A DNA stretch of 64,000 nt from Whitmania pigra (lineage: Eukaryota > Annelida > Clitellata > Hirudinida > Haemopidae), in contig JAJTWR010000479.1 in assembly GCA_021613335.1 (NCBI GenBank), positions 558,001-622,000 on the forward strand, given 5' to 3'. This document shows positions 47,725 through 57,318 of this stretch, piece after piece. The first letter of the stretch is position 1; the number at the start of each line of letters is the position of its first letter. Below the pieces are notes generated by a model, which had not been told where the DNA came from, made no database searches, and was given only the letters and a program-made list of their open reading frames with translations. Both the position numbers and the translations under genes were made by a program.

Positions 47725-49908
47725 ATGGAAAATAACAGATTATCAGCATTAAAATTTGCAAAAAACCGAATTATTCCGGAGGTTAAATTATTGGAATCAA
47801 AACTCTCTGAACTATTCCGAGCCAATGTTTTTGATAAGAAAAAAATGAAAGAATACCTGTCAAAAGAGGTGTTCGATAAATTGATGGCAGCTATCGGTAA
47901 AGACGATATTTTAAGTCAGGAAGACGCAAATCAAATTGCTGTTGCCATGAAAACATGGGCTATCTCTAAAAACGTTACGCATTATACGCATTGGTTTCAG
48001 CCTTTAACCGGCACTACTGCCGAAAAACATGACGCCTTTTTTGAGCTCAGCGAAGGGGGGGCTATCGAAAAATTTGCAGGCAGCGAATTGGTACAACAAG
48101 AGCCTGATGCATCCAGTTTTCCAAACGGAGGTATTCGCAATACTTTCGAAGCTCGCGGTTATACCGCTTGGGATCCCTCATCGCCGGCATTTATTATGGA
48201 AAGCAAAGCCGGAAAAACACTCTGCATACCCACCGTATTTGTTTCTTATACCGGCGAGGCTCTTGATTATAAAGCGCCATTATTGAAAGCATTAGCCGCA
48301 CTGGATAAGGCAGCCGTAGATATTTGCCAATATTTTGATAAAGGAATTACTAGAGTAAACGCCTCTTTAGGAATTGAACAAGAGTATTTTTTGGTTGATT
48401 TGGCTTTATACAATGCCCGTCCTGATTTAGCAATGACAGGCCGTACTTTATTTGGCCATATGTCGGCAAAGGGCCAGCAACTGGAAGACCATTATTTTGG
48501 TTCTATTCCTGAGCGGGTTTTTACTTACATGGTAGATTTAGAAACCGAAGCTATTAAATTAGGTATTCCGTTAAAAACTCGCCATAACGAGGTTGCTCCC
48601 TCACAGTTTGAATGCGCGCCTATTTATGAGGAAATTAATTTAGCCATTGACCACAATCAATTATTGATGGATTTAATGGATAAAGTGGCTCTTCGTCATA
48701 ATTTCAAAGTATTGTTACACGAGAAACCTTATGCGGGCATTAATGGCTCGGGTAAACACAACAACTGGAGCCTTGTTACCGATACCGGCAAAAATTTATT
48801 AGCTCCTGGCAAAACTCCTAAAAACAATCTGATGTTTTTAACTTTCTTTGTAAACACCATCAAAGCGGTATACGAACATGCAGATTTATTAAGAGCTTCT
48901 AACGCCTCAGTAAGCAACGACCACCGTTTAGGCGCTAACGAAGCTCCTCCGGCCATCATCTCCATTTTTTTAGGCCAACAACTAAGCGAGGCGCTTGACG
49001 AAATAGAACACTCCCGCATCAGCAAAAAATTAAAAAAAGACAATAATTTGTGGTTAGGCATTCCTAAAATTCCACAAATTTTATTAGACAATACCGACCG
49101 TAACCGTACCTCTCCTTTTGCATTTACAGGTAATAAGTTTGAGTTGCGTACAGTGGGTTCTTCTGCCAATTCTTCAGCCTCTATGACCGTGTTAAGCGCC
49201 ATTGTTGCCGATCAGCTAGTGAAATTTAAATCCGAAGTAGATAAGCTGATTAAAAAAGGCGATAAAAAAGATGTTGCTTTGATGACCATCATCAAAAAAT
49301 ACATCAAAGAATCCAAAGCTATTCGTTTTGAAGGCAATGGTTACAGCGATGAATGGGCTGCAGAAGCCGAGAAACGCGGCCTATCAAACATTAAAACTAC
49401 TCCTAAAGCATTAGACGCTTACGTTTCCGAAAAAACAACCGATTTGTTTACTAAAATGAATATTTACAGTAAGCGCGAATTGCATGCCCGTCATGAAATT
49501 TTATTGGAAAATTATTTCAAGAAACTTCAAATAGAGGCTCGGGTTTTAGGAGATATTGCCAATGCACAAATTATTCCTGTGGCAATTAATTACCAAAACA
49601 AGTTGATAGAGAATGCAAAAGGGCTTAAAGAACTTGGCATGAGTGAAGAAGCCATTGCCGTTCCTATGGCTATTATCAATAAACTTTCGATGCACCTAAG
49701 CCTTATTAAAAATAACGTTGATACCATGCTGGAAGAACGTAAAAAAGTAAATACGATTGAGGATAGTCGAGAAAAAGCAATTGGTTATGATGAGAAAGTT
49801 AAAATTTATTTCGATACGGTACGCTATCATGCAGATAAATTAGAACAAATTGTTGACGATGCTATTTGGCCTTTGCCTAAATTCCGCGAATTATTATTTA
49901 TAAAATAA
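47725..49908 (+). CDS. glnN: Glutamine synthetase type III
   Basis: 727 residues, the full length of GSIII, much longer than GSI. Visible blocks are THYTHWFQPLTG, the SFPNGGIR and RGYTAWDPSSPAF region, GIEQEYFLVD, RHNEVAPSQFE, HEKPYAGINGSGKHNNWS and NRTSPFAFTGNKFELR. It assimilates ammonium into glutamine with ATP. GSIII is the usual glutamine synthetase of Bacteroidota. It forms its own transcription unit. Confidence 0.97.
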   Translation: MENNRLSALKFAKNRIIPEVKLLESKLSELFRANVFDKKKMKEYLSKEVFDKLMAAIGKDDILSQEDANQIAVAMKTWAISKNVTHYTHWFQPLTGTTAEKHDAFFELSEGGAIEKFAGSELVQQEPDASSFPNGGIRNTFEARGYTAWDPSSPAFIMESKAGKTLCIPTVFVSYTGEALDYKAPLLKALAALDKAAVDICQYFDKGITRVNASLGIEQEYFLVDLALYNARPDLAMTGRTLFGHMSAKGQQLEDHYFGSIPERVFTYMVDLETEAIKLGIPLKTRHNEVAPSQFECAPIYEEINLAIDHNQLLMDLMDKVALRHNFKVLLHEKPYAGINGSGKHNNWSLVTDTGKNLLAPGKTPKNNLMFLTFFVNTIKAVYEHADLLRASNASVSNDHRLGANEAPPAIISIFLGQQLSEALDEIEHSRISKKLKKDNNLWLGIPKIPQILLDNTDRNRTSPFAFTGNKFELRTVGSSANSSASMTVLSAIVADQLVKFKSEVDKLIKKGDKKDVALMTIIKKYIKESKAIRFEGNGYSDEWAAEAEKRGLSNIKTTPKALDAYVSEKTTDLFTKMNIYSKRELHARHEILLENYFKKLQIEARVLGDIANAQIIPVAINYQNKLIENAKGLKELGMSEEAIAVPMAIINKLSMHLSLIKNNVDTMLEERKKVNTIEDSREKAIGYDEKVKIYFDTVRYHADKLEQIVDDAIWPLPKFRELLFIK

Positions 49909-50204
49909 TGCTTCTAAAAACTTCTTTATAGAAACGGCAATATGAAACTAAAAAATTAAATCAGTCAATTATAGCTTTGATTTACGCAGATTATTAGCAA
50001 GGCAATCGTTAGACTGGTCTCTTGTGTAAACTTTGAGTTAAGGTTAAATGATTTTTATACCATTACATGTAATAGTTTAGATTTAATCTGACCATTAGTA
50101 AATTCTAAAAACAGATTAAGACGACAACACAAAAGAAGTTAATTCAGCCCAAGTTAAGGAGTAAAATTTGCCAGGAAACCGGGCAGGCTTCAGCGGCCTT
50201 TAAG

Positions 50205-50290
50205 GCGATTATTCCCGTGATAGTTTTTATCGTTTCCAGAAGTTATACGAAGAAGGCGGCGAAATGGCTTTGAAGGAAGGAACCGAAAGC
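50205..50290 (+). pseudogene. Remnant of an IS481-type transposase HTH
   Basis: One frame reads YSRDSFYRFQKLYEEGGEMA, close to the SRxTFYRYxELxExGGxxAL helix-turn-helix typical of IS481-family transposases. Reading frame and homology are lost on both sides, so only about 30 codons survive. The surrounding stretch 49909-50471 shows nothing else. Confidence 0.5.
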
Positions 50291-50471
50291 TATTGTTGTA
50301 GCTTGTGCCACACTGAGCGGTTATCGCTCCAGCCCCCCTGCAGGAAATTAAGTACAATATTGTTGTATAAGTATGAAATTGTTTTAGCAAGAACAGTAAC
50401 CCTCAAAAACTCCAGGAGAAATCCCCAGGAAAATGATTTTGGTTTTTTGGGTACAAGACGGGTATTGCATG

Positions 50472-50500
50472 GGCCATAAATAGTCTTGTGGCCTTTTTTA
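50472..50500 (+). terminator. Weak terminator-like hairpin
   Basis: GGCCA (50472-50476) pairs with TGGCC (50489-50493), followed by six T. The gene it would end is not visible, so it may belong to the decayed transposase zone. Confidence 0.35.
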
Positions 50501-50799
50501 AATTTTAACATTTCAATCCGGGTTATTTTATTATTACATTTTGGACGGATGAAGGTATTCTTATTCGTTGCTATCCTAATCATGATTCAATTATAAAATA
50601 TCTTAATAATAAACGAGTTCAATTTATATTTTAAAAAATAAAAGGATAACCCAATTCGTGATTTTCATAATTAGCTTGTTAAAGCAAAACTTAGGATGAA
50701 AAAGCAGAAAAAATAAATTTACTGAATAATCATTTTTTAATAGATACTTTACTCCAACTTAATATCGTAAATCTTTCTTTGCGCCAAATAAAAACTTAT

Positions 50800-50919
50800 A
50801 TGAGAAAAAAATATATTATACTAGTTTCATGTTTTTTGCTATATGTGCGGGGGGTAAAACGGAATTTCCTAAAGGGTAAAATTAAAAAAAGGGAAAAAAC
50901 GGCCTTAGAGGCCACGTAA
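50800..50919 (+). pseudogene. Signal-peptide start cut by the 772-bp repeat
   Basis: ATG at 50800 opens MRKKYIILVSCFLLY, a plausible signal peptide. At 50846 the sequence enters the direct repeat, and the frame continues for only 24 meaningless codons. It looks like a secreted or lipoprotein gene interrupted by the repeat. Confidence 0.35.
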
Positions 50920-51617
50920 AGGCCGTTTTTTAGGTATAATTGCAGAGCCAAATGATAAAACGAAATTTCCAAAAGTTCCATTTACTACCATTTGACTACC
51001 ATTTTGGAGGGCAGTTTTTATAAAAAGCATGGCAAAACCTCCATTTTAGACTCCAAAAATACCATTGGCGGGGCTAAAAACGCGGTTTTTTTGCCCAATA
51101 TCTCGCCATTTACCGCAATTTTAGCGGTTTTAAACCCGGATCTCTCCAGTAGTATACAAAAACCTCAAAAACCCCCAAAAACCGCATTTAAAAGGCATTT
51201 AAACGCTTAAACGTTATTTAAACGCCTGCCGCTTTTGCGGGGGTAAAACAGGCAAATTTAAGGACAGATTTAAAGGCTGATTAAAGGCAAAAAACGCCCT
51301 TTTAAAAGTTGGAGATGCAGTTGGAGATGCATTTAGTGGTTTTTTTGCTACGCGTAAGCGTATTAAAAACGCAGTTAAACGGGGGGTTATGATTATATTT
51401 GGCAGGTTAAGTACACTTTTTGCGCAGTTAAAAAAACGGGGTTTTAGGGTTTAATTACGCTAAAAACGGGGTTTTTAGGCCTGTTGAAATAAAAAAAAAT
51501 GCGTATGCGCGTTAACGGCGCCTGCGATTGACCAAAAAAAGCGCCCGGGCGCTTGCGCGCATGGTTGCAACGTCAATGATTTTGGGCGCCTGTTGACCCG
51601 GGAGCGACAGCGCTTCC
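50846..51617. repeat. Long direct repeat, copy A (772 bp)
   Basis: Aligns to 52927-53698 over its full length in the same orientation. It is near-identical in the centre and more diverged at both ends; for example, the right end here is far more GC-rich (GCGCCTGTTGACCCGGGAGC) than in copy B. A perfect 13-bp stem, AAAAAACGGCCTT (50894-50906) with AAGGCCGTTTTTT (50919-50931), stands near the left end. A 72-codon plus-strand ORF here (50992-51210) is not kept in copy B, so the repeat is non-coding. The right end leads into S24 repressor sequence in both copies. Confidence 0.85.
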
Positions 51618-51663
51618 TGCTTATGCGCGCGCGTTAGCGGCGCTTGCGGCGGGCGCCTTGTGA

Positions 51664-51725
51664 TTAAGGCTTGTTTAAAAGATTTTTTTCTATAAAGGTT
51701 AAACAAAAGGATAAATATTCCTGTA
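51664..51725 (-). pseudogene. 3' tail of an S24 repressor gene
   Basis: The minus-strand frame ending at TAA 51664-51666 reads LSFCLTFIEKNLLNKP. This matches the last residues of the gene at 53827-54432 (LASCLTFIEKNFCNIKP). About 20 codons remain; the rest of the gene is missing. The repeat plus the repressor tail therefore occurs twice. Confidence 0.6.
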
Positions 51726-51728
51726 AGT

Positions 51729-51869
51729 AAGTGGCTAGATCCAAACACGACAAAGCCCGAGCTGTCGGATTTAATGATACCCTGTACGGATGAAAATATG
51801 TTAGCGTATCGAGTTCCCAGAGATTTAATAAAGATAGGAAATAAGCCGGAGGCGTTGACTACTTATTAA
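51729..51869 (+). pseudogene. 3' tail of an SRAP (SOS-associated peptidase, YedK/HMCES) gene
   Basis: A 46-codon open end starts at WLDPNTTKPELSDLM and finishes LAYRVPRDLIKIGN...TTY. It resembles the C-terminus of SRAP proteins (WLDP..., YP.E.M.AYxVS..VN). SRAP genes often neighbour S24/LexA-like and error-prone polymerase genes in Bacteroidota. It abuts the S24 tail with opposite polarity. Nothing was seen in 51870-52065. Confidence 0.45.
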
Positions 51870-52065
51870 AATTGTTATCTAATTTGCTGTTTTTTATCAA
51901 ATATTCTTTTTGTAAAATAGATAAAAAAAATTTAATATTGTTGAGGATAATAAAAGAACACTAGAGTAATTCAATTTTTTAAATATTAGAAATAAAGCGA
52001 ATACAAATAGTAAAGTGTTTAAAATTATTATCGTTTTTCTCATGAAACCAAATATACAAAATGAT

Positions 52066-52865
52066 ATGAAAACACAATTTTTTTTCCAGCAATTTTTTGT
52101 CTGTTATTGTTTAGTTCTTGCAAAAAAGAAGAAGCAAATCAATCCGAAAATACTGATTTAGTAACCAAGCCGTTTAAATCTTACTACTTAAAATCTAACA
52201 TTTCAACAGATATGTTGGTTAGACAAGCCTCAATGTATAGCGGTAAACCTTTGGAAGAAACATTAGAGGATTTGGTGATTAAAAAAAGTATTTCTATAAA
52301 TGCAAAAGAAACCATACTTAAATTGTTTAAAAATAAAAATGCTGAATCCTTTAAAAAAGAAGCCAAAGAGAGAATGCGAATAAGAGCAGAAAATAATGTA
52401 AAAAGAAACTCTTTTCAATTATATGCTTCTGTTTATTCTCGAGAAAATAACAAGGATATTACGCTTTCAGATCAGCAAGCCACAGAGATTTTTGATTATA
52501 TGATGCTTGATTTAGTGAATACAAGGGGTATTAGTTGGGGTTGTGCTGGCGCGATAGCTGGTGTGGGATTGTCTATTGCATCCTTGTTTGTTGGGGGACC
52601 TGTCACAGTTGCAGCAGCAGCTATATGGGGTGCCGGCCATATCGTTTCAGTCCTAAGTTTAACTGCGTGTGCATCCTCAAAAATGGCGCATCATTTGCAA
52701 GAAACCATTGAAAAAACAGATGAAGAAACTTTTGTTAAAGACTTTATTAACAACCAAGAATTGCCAATTCAAAATCCGCAAGAACCAGATACGGATTTGC
52801 CAATAGAAAATGACCCTTATTATATTCCTAAACCCAATAATCCTCCATTACAACCTTTAAGATAA
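52066..52865 (+). CDS. Lipoprotein with hydrophobic Gly/Ala-rich core, frameshift in its signal peptide
   Basis: From ATG 52066 the first codons enter an eight-T run (52078-52085). One missing T explains why the continuation is in another frame, where it reads a lipoprotein signal ending LFSSC followed by KKEE. The body (about 240 residues) has a charged helical part, then a 45-residue hydrophobic segment of Gly/Ala/Val (AGAIAGVGLSIASLFVGGP, AAAAIWGAGHIVSVL) containing two Cys. An acidic Pro-rich tail (PNNPPLQPLR) follows. The family is not recognised. The hydrophobic core could be a membrane hairpin. It sits between the two 772-bp direct repeats. Confidence 0.6.
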
Positions 52866-52926
52866 ATAATTCTAAATTATGGTAGTTAATTGTAATTCAA
52901 TTAGCTGCCATTTTAAATATCCTAAC

Positions 52927-53698
52927 TGCGGGGGGTAAAACGGAATTTCCTAAAGGGTAAAATTAAAAAAAGGGAAAAAACGGCCTTACAGGCCACGTAA
53001 AGGCCGTTTTTTAGGTATAATTGCAGAGCCCAATGATAAAACGAAATTTCCATTTTGTTCCATTTACTTCCATTTGACTTCTAATTTGGAGGTAGTTTTT
53101 ACAAAAAGCAAGGCAAAACTTCCATTTTAGACCCCAAAAATACCATTGGCGGGGCTAAAAACGCGGTTTTTTTGCCCAATATCTCGCCATTTACCGCCAT
53201 TTTAGCGGTTTTAAACCCGGATCTCTCCAGTAGTATACAAAAACCTCAAAAACCCCCAAAAACCGCATTTAAAAGGCATTTAAACGCTTAAACGTTATTT
53301 AAACGCCTGCCGCTTTTGCGGGGGTAAAACAGGCAAATTTAAGGACAGATTTAAAGGCTGATTAAAGGCAAAAAACGCCCTTTTAAAAGTTGGGGATGCA
53401 GTTGGAGATGCATTTAGTGGTTTTTTTGCTACGCGTAAGCGTATTAAAAACGCAGTTAAACGGGGGGTTATGATTATATTTGGCAGGTTAAGTACACTTT
53501 TTGCGCAGTTAAAAAAACGGGGTTTTAGGGTTTAATTACGCTAAAAACGGGGTTTTTAGGCCTGTTGAAACAAAAAAAATGCGTATGCGCGTTAACGGCG
53601 CCTGAGATTGACCAAAAAAAGCGCCCGGCGCTTGCGCGCATGGTTGCAACATCAATGATTTTGGTACCCGTTGACCTAGAAGCAACAGCATTATTTCC
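52927..53698. repeat. Long direct repeat, copy B (772 bp)
   Basis: Second copy of 50846-51617. The hairpin is kept (AAAAAACGGCCTT 52975-52987 with AAGGCCGTTTTTT 53000-53012), while its loop has one change relative to copy A. The right end is followed by palindromes and then the 3' end of the S24 gene. Confidence 0.85.
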
Positions 53699-53719
53699 AA
53701 GTTAATTTGTTTATGTTTT

Positions 53720-53754
53720 GATAATTATCACATGTTCATAACGCGATAATTATC
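53720..53754 (+). promoter_or_regulatory. Paired palindromes, operator-like
   Basis: GATAATTATC occurs at 53720-53729 (within the 12-bp palindrome TGATAATTATCA) and again at 53745-53754. The copies are 25 bp apart and both are followed by ACA. Paired identical palindromes between a repressor gene and the repeat suggest operators, perhaps for the S24-type repressor. Copy A of the repeat lacks them. Confidence 0.4.
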
Positions 53755-53826
53755 ACAAGTATCATACAAAGCAACAAAACATATTTAGGCTTTTAAGGTG
53801 TCTCCTAATCACACTCAATTCTTTAA

Positions 53827-54432
53827 TTAAGGTTTGATGTTACAAAAATTTTTTTCTATGAAGGTTAAACAAGAGGCTAAACGTTCTTCTGTATGAACTA
53901 AAAGCTTTTTTGTATGAACTAAACTATCTTCTAATTCAGTAATACGCTTATGCATTTCTAAAAGGTTGTTAAATTTTGGCGTAATCTTTAATTTGGCGCT
54001 CCAAACTTCTAAAATATCTTCATGGTTTATGGTAATGTTGGGGAATTCTTTATTGTCTGACTTTAGGATGAGTTTGTTATCGCTATCCAAACGGTTTATG
54101 CAGCGTTTGACGCATATCCCGTCAGTTTTAGACACGATTATATATACATGGTCGTCTTTAATATCTGCGGGCAGCGCCCACTCGCCAACAACTTTATCTC
54201 CATTCTCAAGGGTTTCTTTCATAGACTGGCCGCTGATTTCAAACATCCTGAAGACCCCGTTACTGACGCTCGGCAGGCGGTATGCGGGCAACTGGTGTAT
54301 ATACTCCGGGTCTGCATAGCCGTTTAAATACCCTGCGGAGGCCTTAACAGGCACAAAAATAATGTTTTCATTGCCTTGGGTATCAACGGTGATAACGGTA
54401 TGCGGCACCGGAATTTCATCTTTTCGCAGCAT
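53827..54432 (-). CDS. S24-family (LexA/CI-type) peptidase lacking its helix-turn-helix
   Basis: 201 residues from the first ATG. The cleavage site ASAGYL (about 32-37), nucleophile Ser in EISGQSMKE (about 70) and Lys in ICVKRC (about 110) are intact, so self-cleavage is possible. The C-terminal 50 residues form a coiled coil. Upstream codons (54433-54540) still read the end of a repressor HTH domain (KIVENYPQYNPLWLLTGQGN) but stop directly at the flippase stop codon. The DNA-binding part is therefore missing. It is either an inactive remnant or a HTH-less S24 protein. Confidence 0.75.
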   Translation of the reverse strand: MLRKDEIPVPHTVITVDTQGNENIIFVPVKASAGYLNGYADPEYIHQLPAYRLPSVSNGVFRMFEISGQSMKETLENGDKVVGEWALPADIKDDHVYIIVSKTDGICVKRCINRLDSDNKLILKSDNKEFPNITINHEDILEVWSAKLKITPKFNNLLEMHKRITELEDSLVHTKKLLVHTEERLASCLTFIEKNFCNIKP

Positions 54433-54540
54433 ATTGCCCTGCCCTGTAAGAAGCCATAGCGGGTTATATTGAGGATAATTCTCTACTATTTTAACAAGCC
54501 ATTTTGCTTGTATATCGGTATTGTTAGTTATACAATACCT

Positions 54541-55877
54541 TTAAATTTTTCGACGAATTAGTATTTTTTGAAAAACGGTTACCAAAAATAAAGATTTTAG
54601 CATCATTATACCATGATGTTTTGTTTTTGGAATGAATAAAACAAAGAAGCCGGCGATAAAATAAGCAACCACGGTTGCTATGGCAGTTCCCATCAAGCCC
54701 ATTTTGGGGATTAAAATAAAATTGAGAACTACTTTAACAATAGCTCCTACGCTTGTACGAAAAAAAATCAATTTGTTAAAGCCTTCTGCAATCAGCGCCT
54801 GTCCGTTTGCTGTTCCCAGAAAAACAAACAAACTACCCCAAACATGTACTGAAAGTACCGGAGCAGCTTCCGCGTAAGCGGGTTTAAAAAGTTTATAAAT
54901 AAAAGGGGCTCCAATACCAATAAAAACGGCAAAGCTTAAGCTAATCCATATCATCAGGTCATAGAGGTTTTGTAAGCGTTTTTTATATCGTTGCATATCA
55001 TCCCGTTTTGCGGTTAACAAAGCGGGGAAAAGAGAGGAAACAATGACTGCGGGAACAAAATTTAGCGGTTCGCTAAACATAACAACGGCGCTGTAAGTTC
55101 CGGAGGCCCCGTTGCCAAGGTCGCCGCCTAAAATTTCTTTGAGCATAATGCCGTCAATTTTCATGTAAACGGAAACCATTAAACCGCTGATTATCAAAGG
55201 CCATGACAAGTTTAGCAGTTTTTTTGCCAAAAGGCTGTTAAATTTCCATGTTAAAATGTTGCGACCTTTTCGGTTGTACACAAAAATATACCCCATGTTT
55301 AGCAATAAAATATCGAGGCTGTAGGCATAAAAAAACCAAATCAGTTTTGCTTTAAAATAATGAGTACAGTTTTTATGAGCACAGAAATCAGATTGCCAAA
55401 AATTTGTACATACAAGATATATTTAGATTGTACTTCTGACTGGAAATAACTGTCAATAACCGAAAAGGATTGAAAAAGCCATATAAACGAAAGAATAAAA
55501 ACGAAATGGTATGGGATGCCGCTCAAAGGGAAAAACAGCCATGCTAAATAGATCAGAGGAATACAAGCAAAGCCGCCAAAAAGTTTTAAATTGAATGTTG
55601 TTCCCAGAATAATGTCTTTTTGTTTAGGAGAGCGGTGTAATTCTTTAACAATGAAACTGTCTAACCCCAAACCGGCAATACCGGCAAACAAAAAAACATA
55701 GGAAACAGAAGTATTTAAAATTCCGCTATTTATGGGCATCAGGTAATTAGCCACCGCAATATTGATAACCATTTTTATGCTTGTACTTATAATGCGGCTC
55801 AAAATCAATAATCCTGTATTTTTGAAATACTTGTTTAAGGCCTGCTCGTCAAATCCTGAAATTTTGGGAAGTTTCAT
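54541..55877 (-). CDS. Polysaccharide flippase (Wzx/MATE-MVF type), one frameshift
   Basis: Two minus-strand frames, 55341-55877 (178 residues) and 54541-55305 (254 residues), join into one protein of about 445 residues. It has roughly 12 membrane segments, the length of Wzx O-antigen flippases. At about 55345 the minus strand reads TTAAAGCAAAACTGA; restoring one G in the G-run would continue the frame. It would move lipid-linked oligosaccharides across the inner membrane. No glycosyltransferase neighbours are present, so it is an orphan, probably at the broken edge of a polysaccharide cluster. The last codons run straight into the truncated S24 gene. Confidence 0.8.
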
Positions 55878-56038
55878 TTCTCCAAATATGTGAAATTAGC
55901 TTTGTTACAGGAAAATAAATTTAAATCCTTTTTTGAAAAGCGAAGTAAAATTAAGCCGCAAAACAAAGATTTAAAACAGCGCGTTAAAATAATTTTGTAG
56001 TTTCCGGGTTTCTTTCTGAAACTGTTTAAATTTTATTC

Positions 56039-56229
56039 AAAATAATTTTATGGATACCGGATATAGCGTAGCTTAAGACTCTAATTAAGAATTTAAAATC
56101 ATTGCTGAACGCTAAGGCAGCCCGTGTTTACGCTTAGGATTTGTTTATTCAAGATGTTTTTCCTTCTTTTGGCCATTGGAAATCAATTTTTTGCGTAATC
56201 TCGTTGGTTTTTTGTCGAAATCAAACCAA
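56039..56229. repeat. Degenerate dispersed element, copy 2
   Basis: Ends match 17018-17184 (see there). Its right end coincides with the point where ADP-ribosylglycohydrolase homology begins. The 160 bases before it (55878-56038) show nothing. Confidence 0.5.
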
Positions 56230-57008
56230 GTATAAAATTATCGGCTATTGGAGATGCTTTGGGCTGGATTACGGAATTTGAAAAAAGCCCTCAATCTCTC
56301 AAAGAAAAATTTGGCACAGAAAAAATTGATAAATTCTATGCTTGGCAAAAGACCGTTCGCGGTAGATTTTATGGATATATTGATAGCATTAAAGCTGGTT
56401 CATATTCAGACGATGCACAATTGCTTTTAGCAGTGGCAAGAAGTATAAAAGCTGACGGAAGTTTAGACCATAATCATTTTGCAAAAATTGAACTTGCCAA
56501 TTGGTTAGATTATGCAAGAGGCGGAGGGCGAACTGTAAAAACAGCAGCAGACAAAATTCAACGAAAATCCGTACAACGGTTTAATAATTTTTACAACTTC
56601 AAAGTAAACGGAGAAAACAACGATTACAGACAAAGCGGAGCTGCAATGAGAGTTCTGCCGATTGCTTTAGCCAATCTCGGAGATATTGAAAAAAATTAAA
56701 GAAGAAATTTTTTGCAACAGTATTATCACACACGGACATCCAAGAGCATTATTGGGAGCGATGTTGTACGGATATGCTGTTAATCAGATTATCGTTATTA
56801 GACCGGAAGATTTTAATTGGGAAAACTATATAACTCAAATGCAGGTGGATTAGTTGGAGCCTTACACGGACACAATATTATTCCTGAAAAGTGGAGAAGT
56901 GTACAAGACGTTGAATATTTAGATAGAATATCAGAAAGGCTTTTGGCAATTTCAGAAGACAGACTTGAAGAAGAAAAAAGTAATTTCTCAACAGAAAAAA
57001 ATTGCTGA
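56229..57008 (+). pseudogene. ADP-ribosylglycohydrolase, 5'-truncated and frameshifted
   Basis: The homology starts without a start codon at AIGDALGWITEFE, the family's first motif, right at the edge of the repeat. SDDAQLLLAVARS (metal-binding DD), GAAMRVLPIALANLG and, after a frameshift in an A7 run (56689-56695), ITHGHPRALLGAMLYG follow. A second frameshift near 56815 leads to NAGGLVGALHGHNIIPEKW. These enzymes remove ADP-ribose from proteins or nucleic acids. With no start and two frameshifts it is almost certainly inactive. Confidence 0.8.
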
Positions 57009-57208
57009 ATAAACCTCAAAATGATGATTTTGAGCTAAATCAAGAAATTGGATTTATTCCTTTAGGAAATGGTAAAATTGTCAATATTGGCAGACAATCT
57101 ACTTTAACAAAAGGAAAGTACAATTTAATTATTGAGGCAAATTTGGAGATAGGACAAAGTATTTTAGTATCTAAACTTTTCAATGACCTTAACAGCGAAC
57201 AATGGTAA
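57002..57208 (+). CDS. Small protein of unknown family
   Basis: 68 codons from a TTG start, overlapping the end of the glycohydrolase remnant. It contains EIGFIPLGNGKIVNIGRQST and ends NDLNSEQW. It reads like the end of a beta-rich domain and may be a fragment of a larger gene. An upstream in-frame stop lies in the glycohydrolase tail. Confidence 0.35.
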   Translation: MLNKPQNDDFELNQEIGFIPLGNGKIVNIGRQSTLTKGKYNLIIEANLEIGQSILVSKLFNDLNSEQW

Positions 57209-57318
57209 ACGAAGAAAAGTTTGTGTCAGAAATTGAGACTATAAAACAATTAGCTTCAGTCAATCTGAAACCAAAAACATTTGAAAAACTGAAAGAATAT
57301 TTATCTAAACAAAAATAG
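57202..57318 (+). CDS. Small charged helical protein of unknown family
   Basis: 38 codons (MVNEEKFVSEIETIKQLASV and on), overlapping the previous frame by ATGGTAA, as in coupled genes. Just after its stop another frame continues RISKEQLKIFELIIKNDE to a stop at about 57371, so it too may be frameshifted. The family is not recognised. Confidence 0.3.
   Translation: MVNEEKFVSEIETIKQLASVNLKPKTFEKLKEYLSKQK

Noticed and set aside
50992..51210. 72-residue ORF inside repeat A
   Set aside because: The start and frame are not preserved in copy B of the repeat, so it is not under selection as protein.
51512..51748. 78-residue minus-strand ORF with an Arg-rich end
   Set aside because: It runs through the GC-rich repeat end and reads the S24 tail in the wrong frame.
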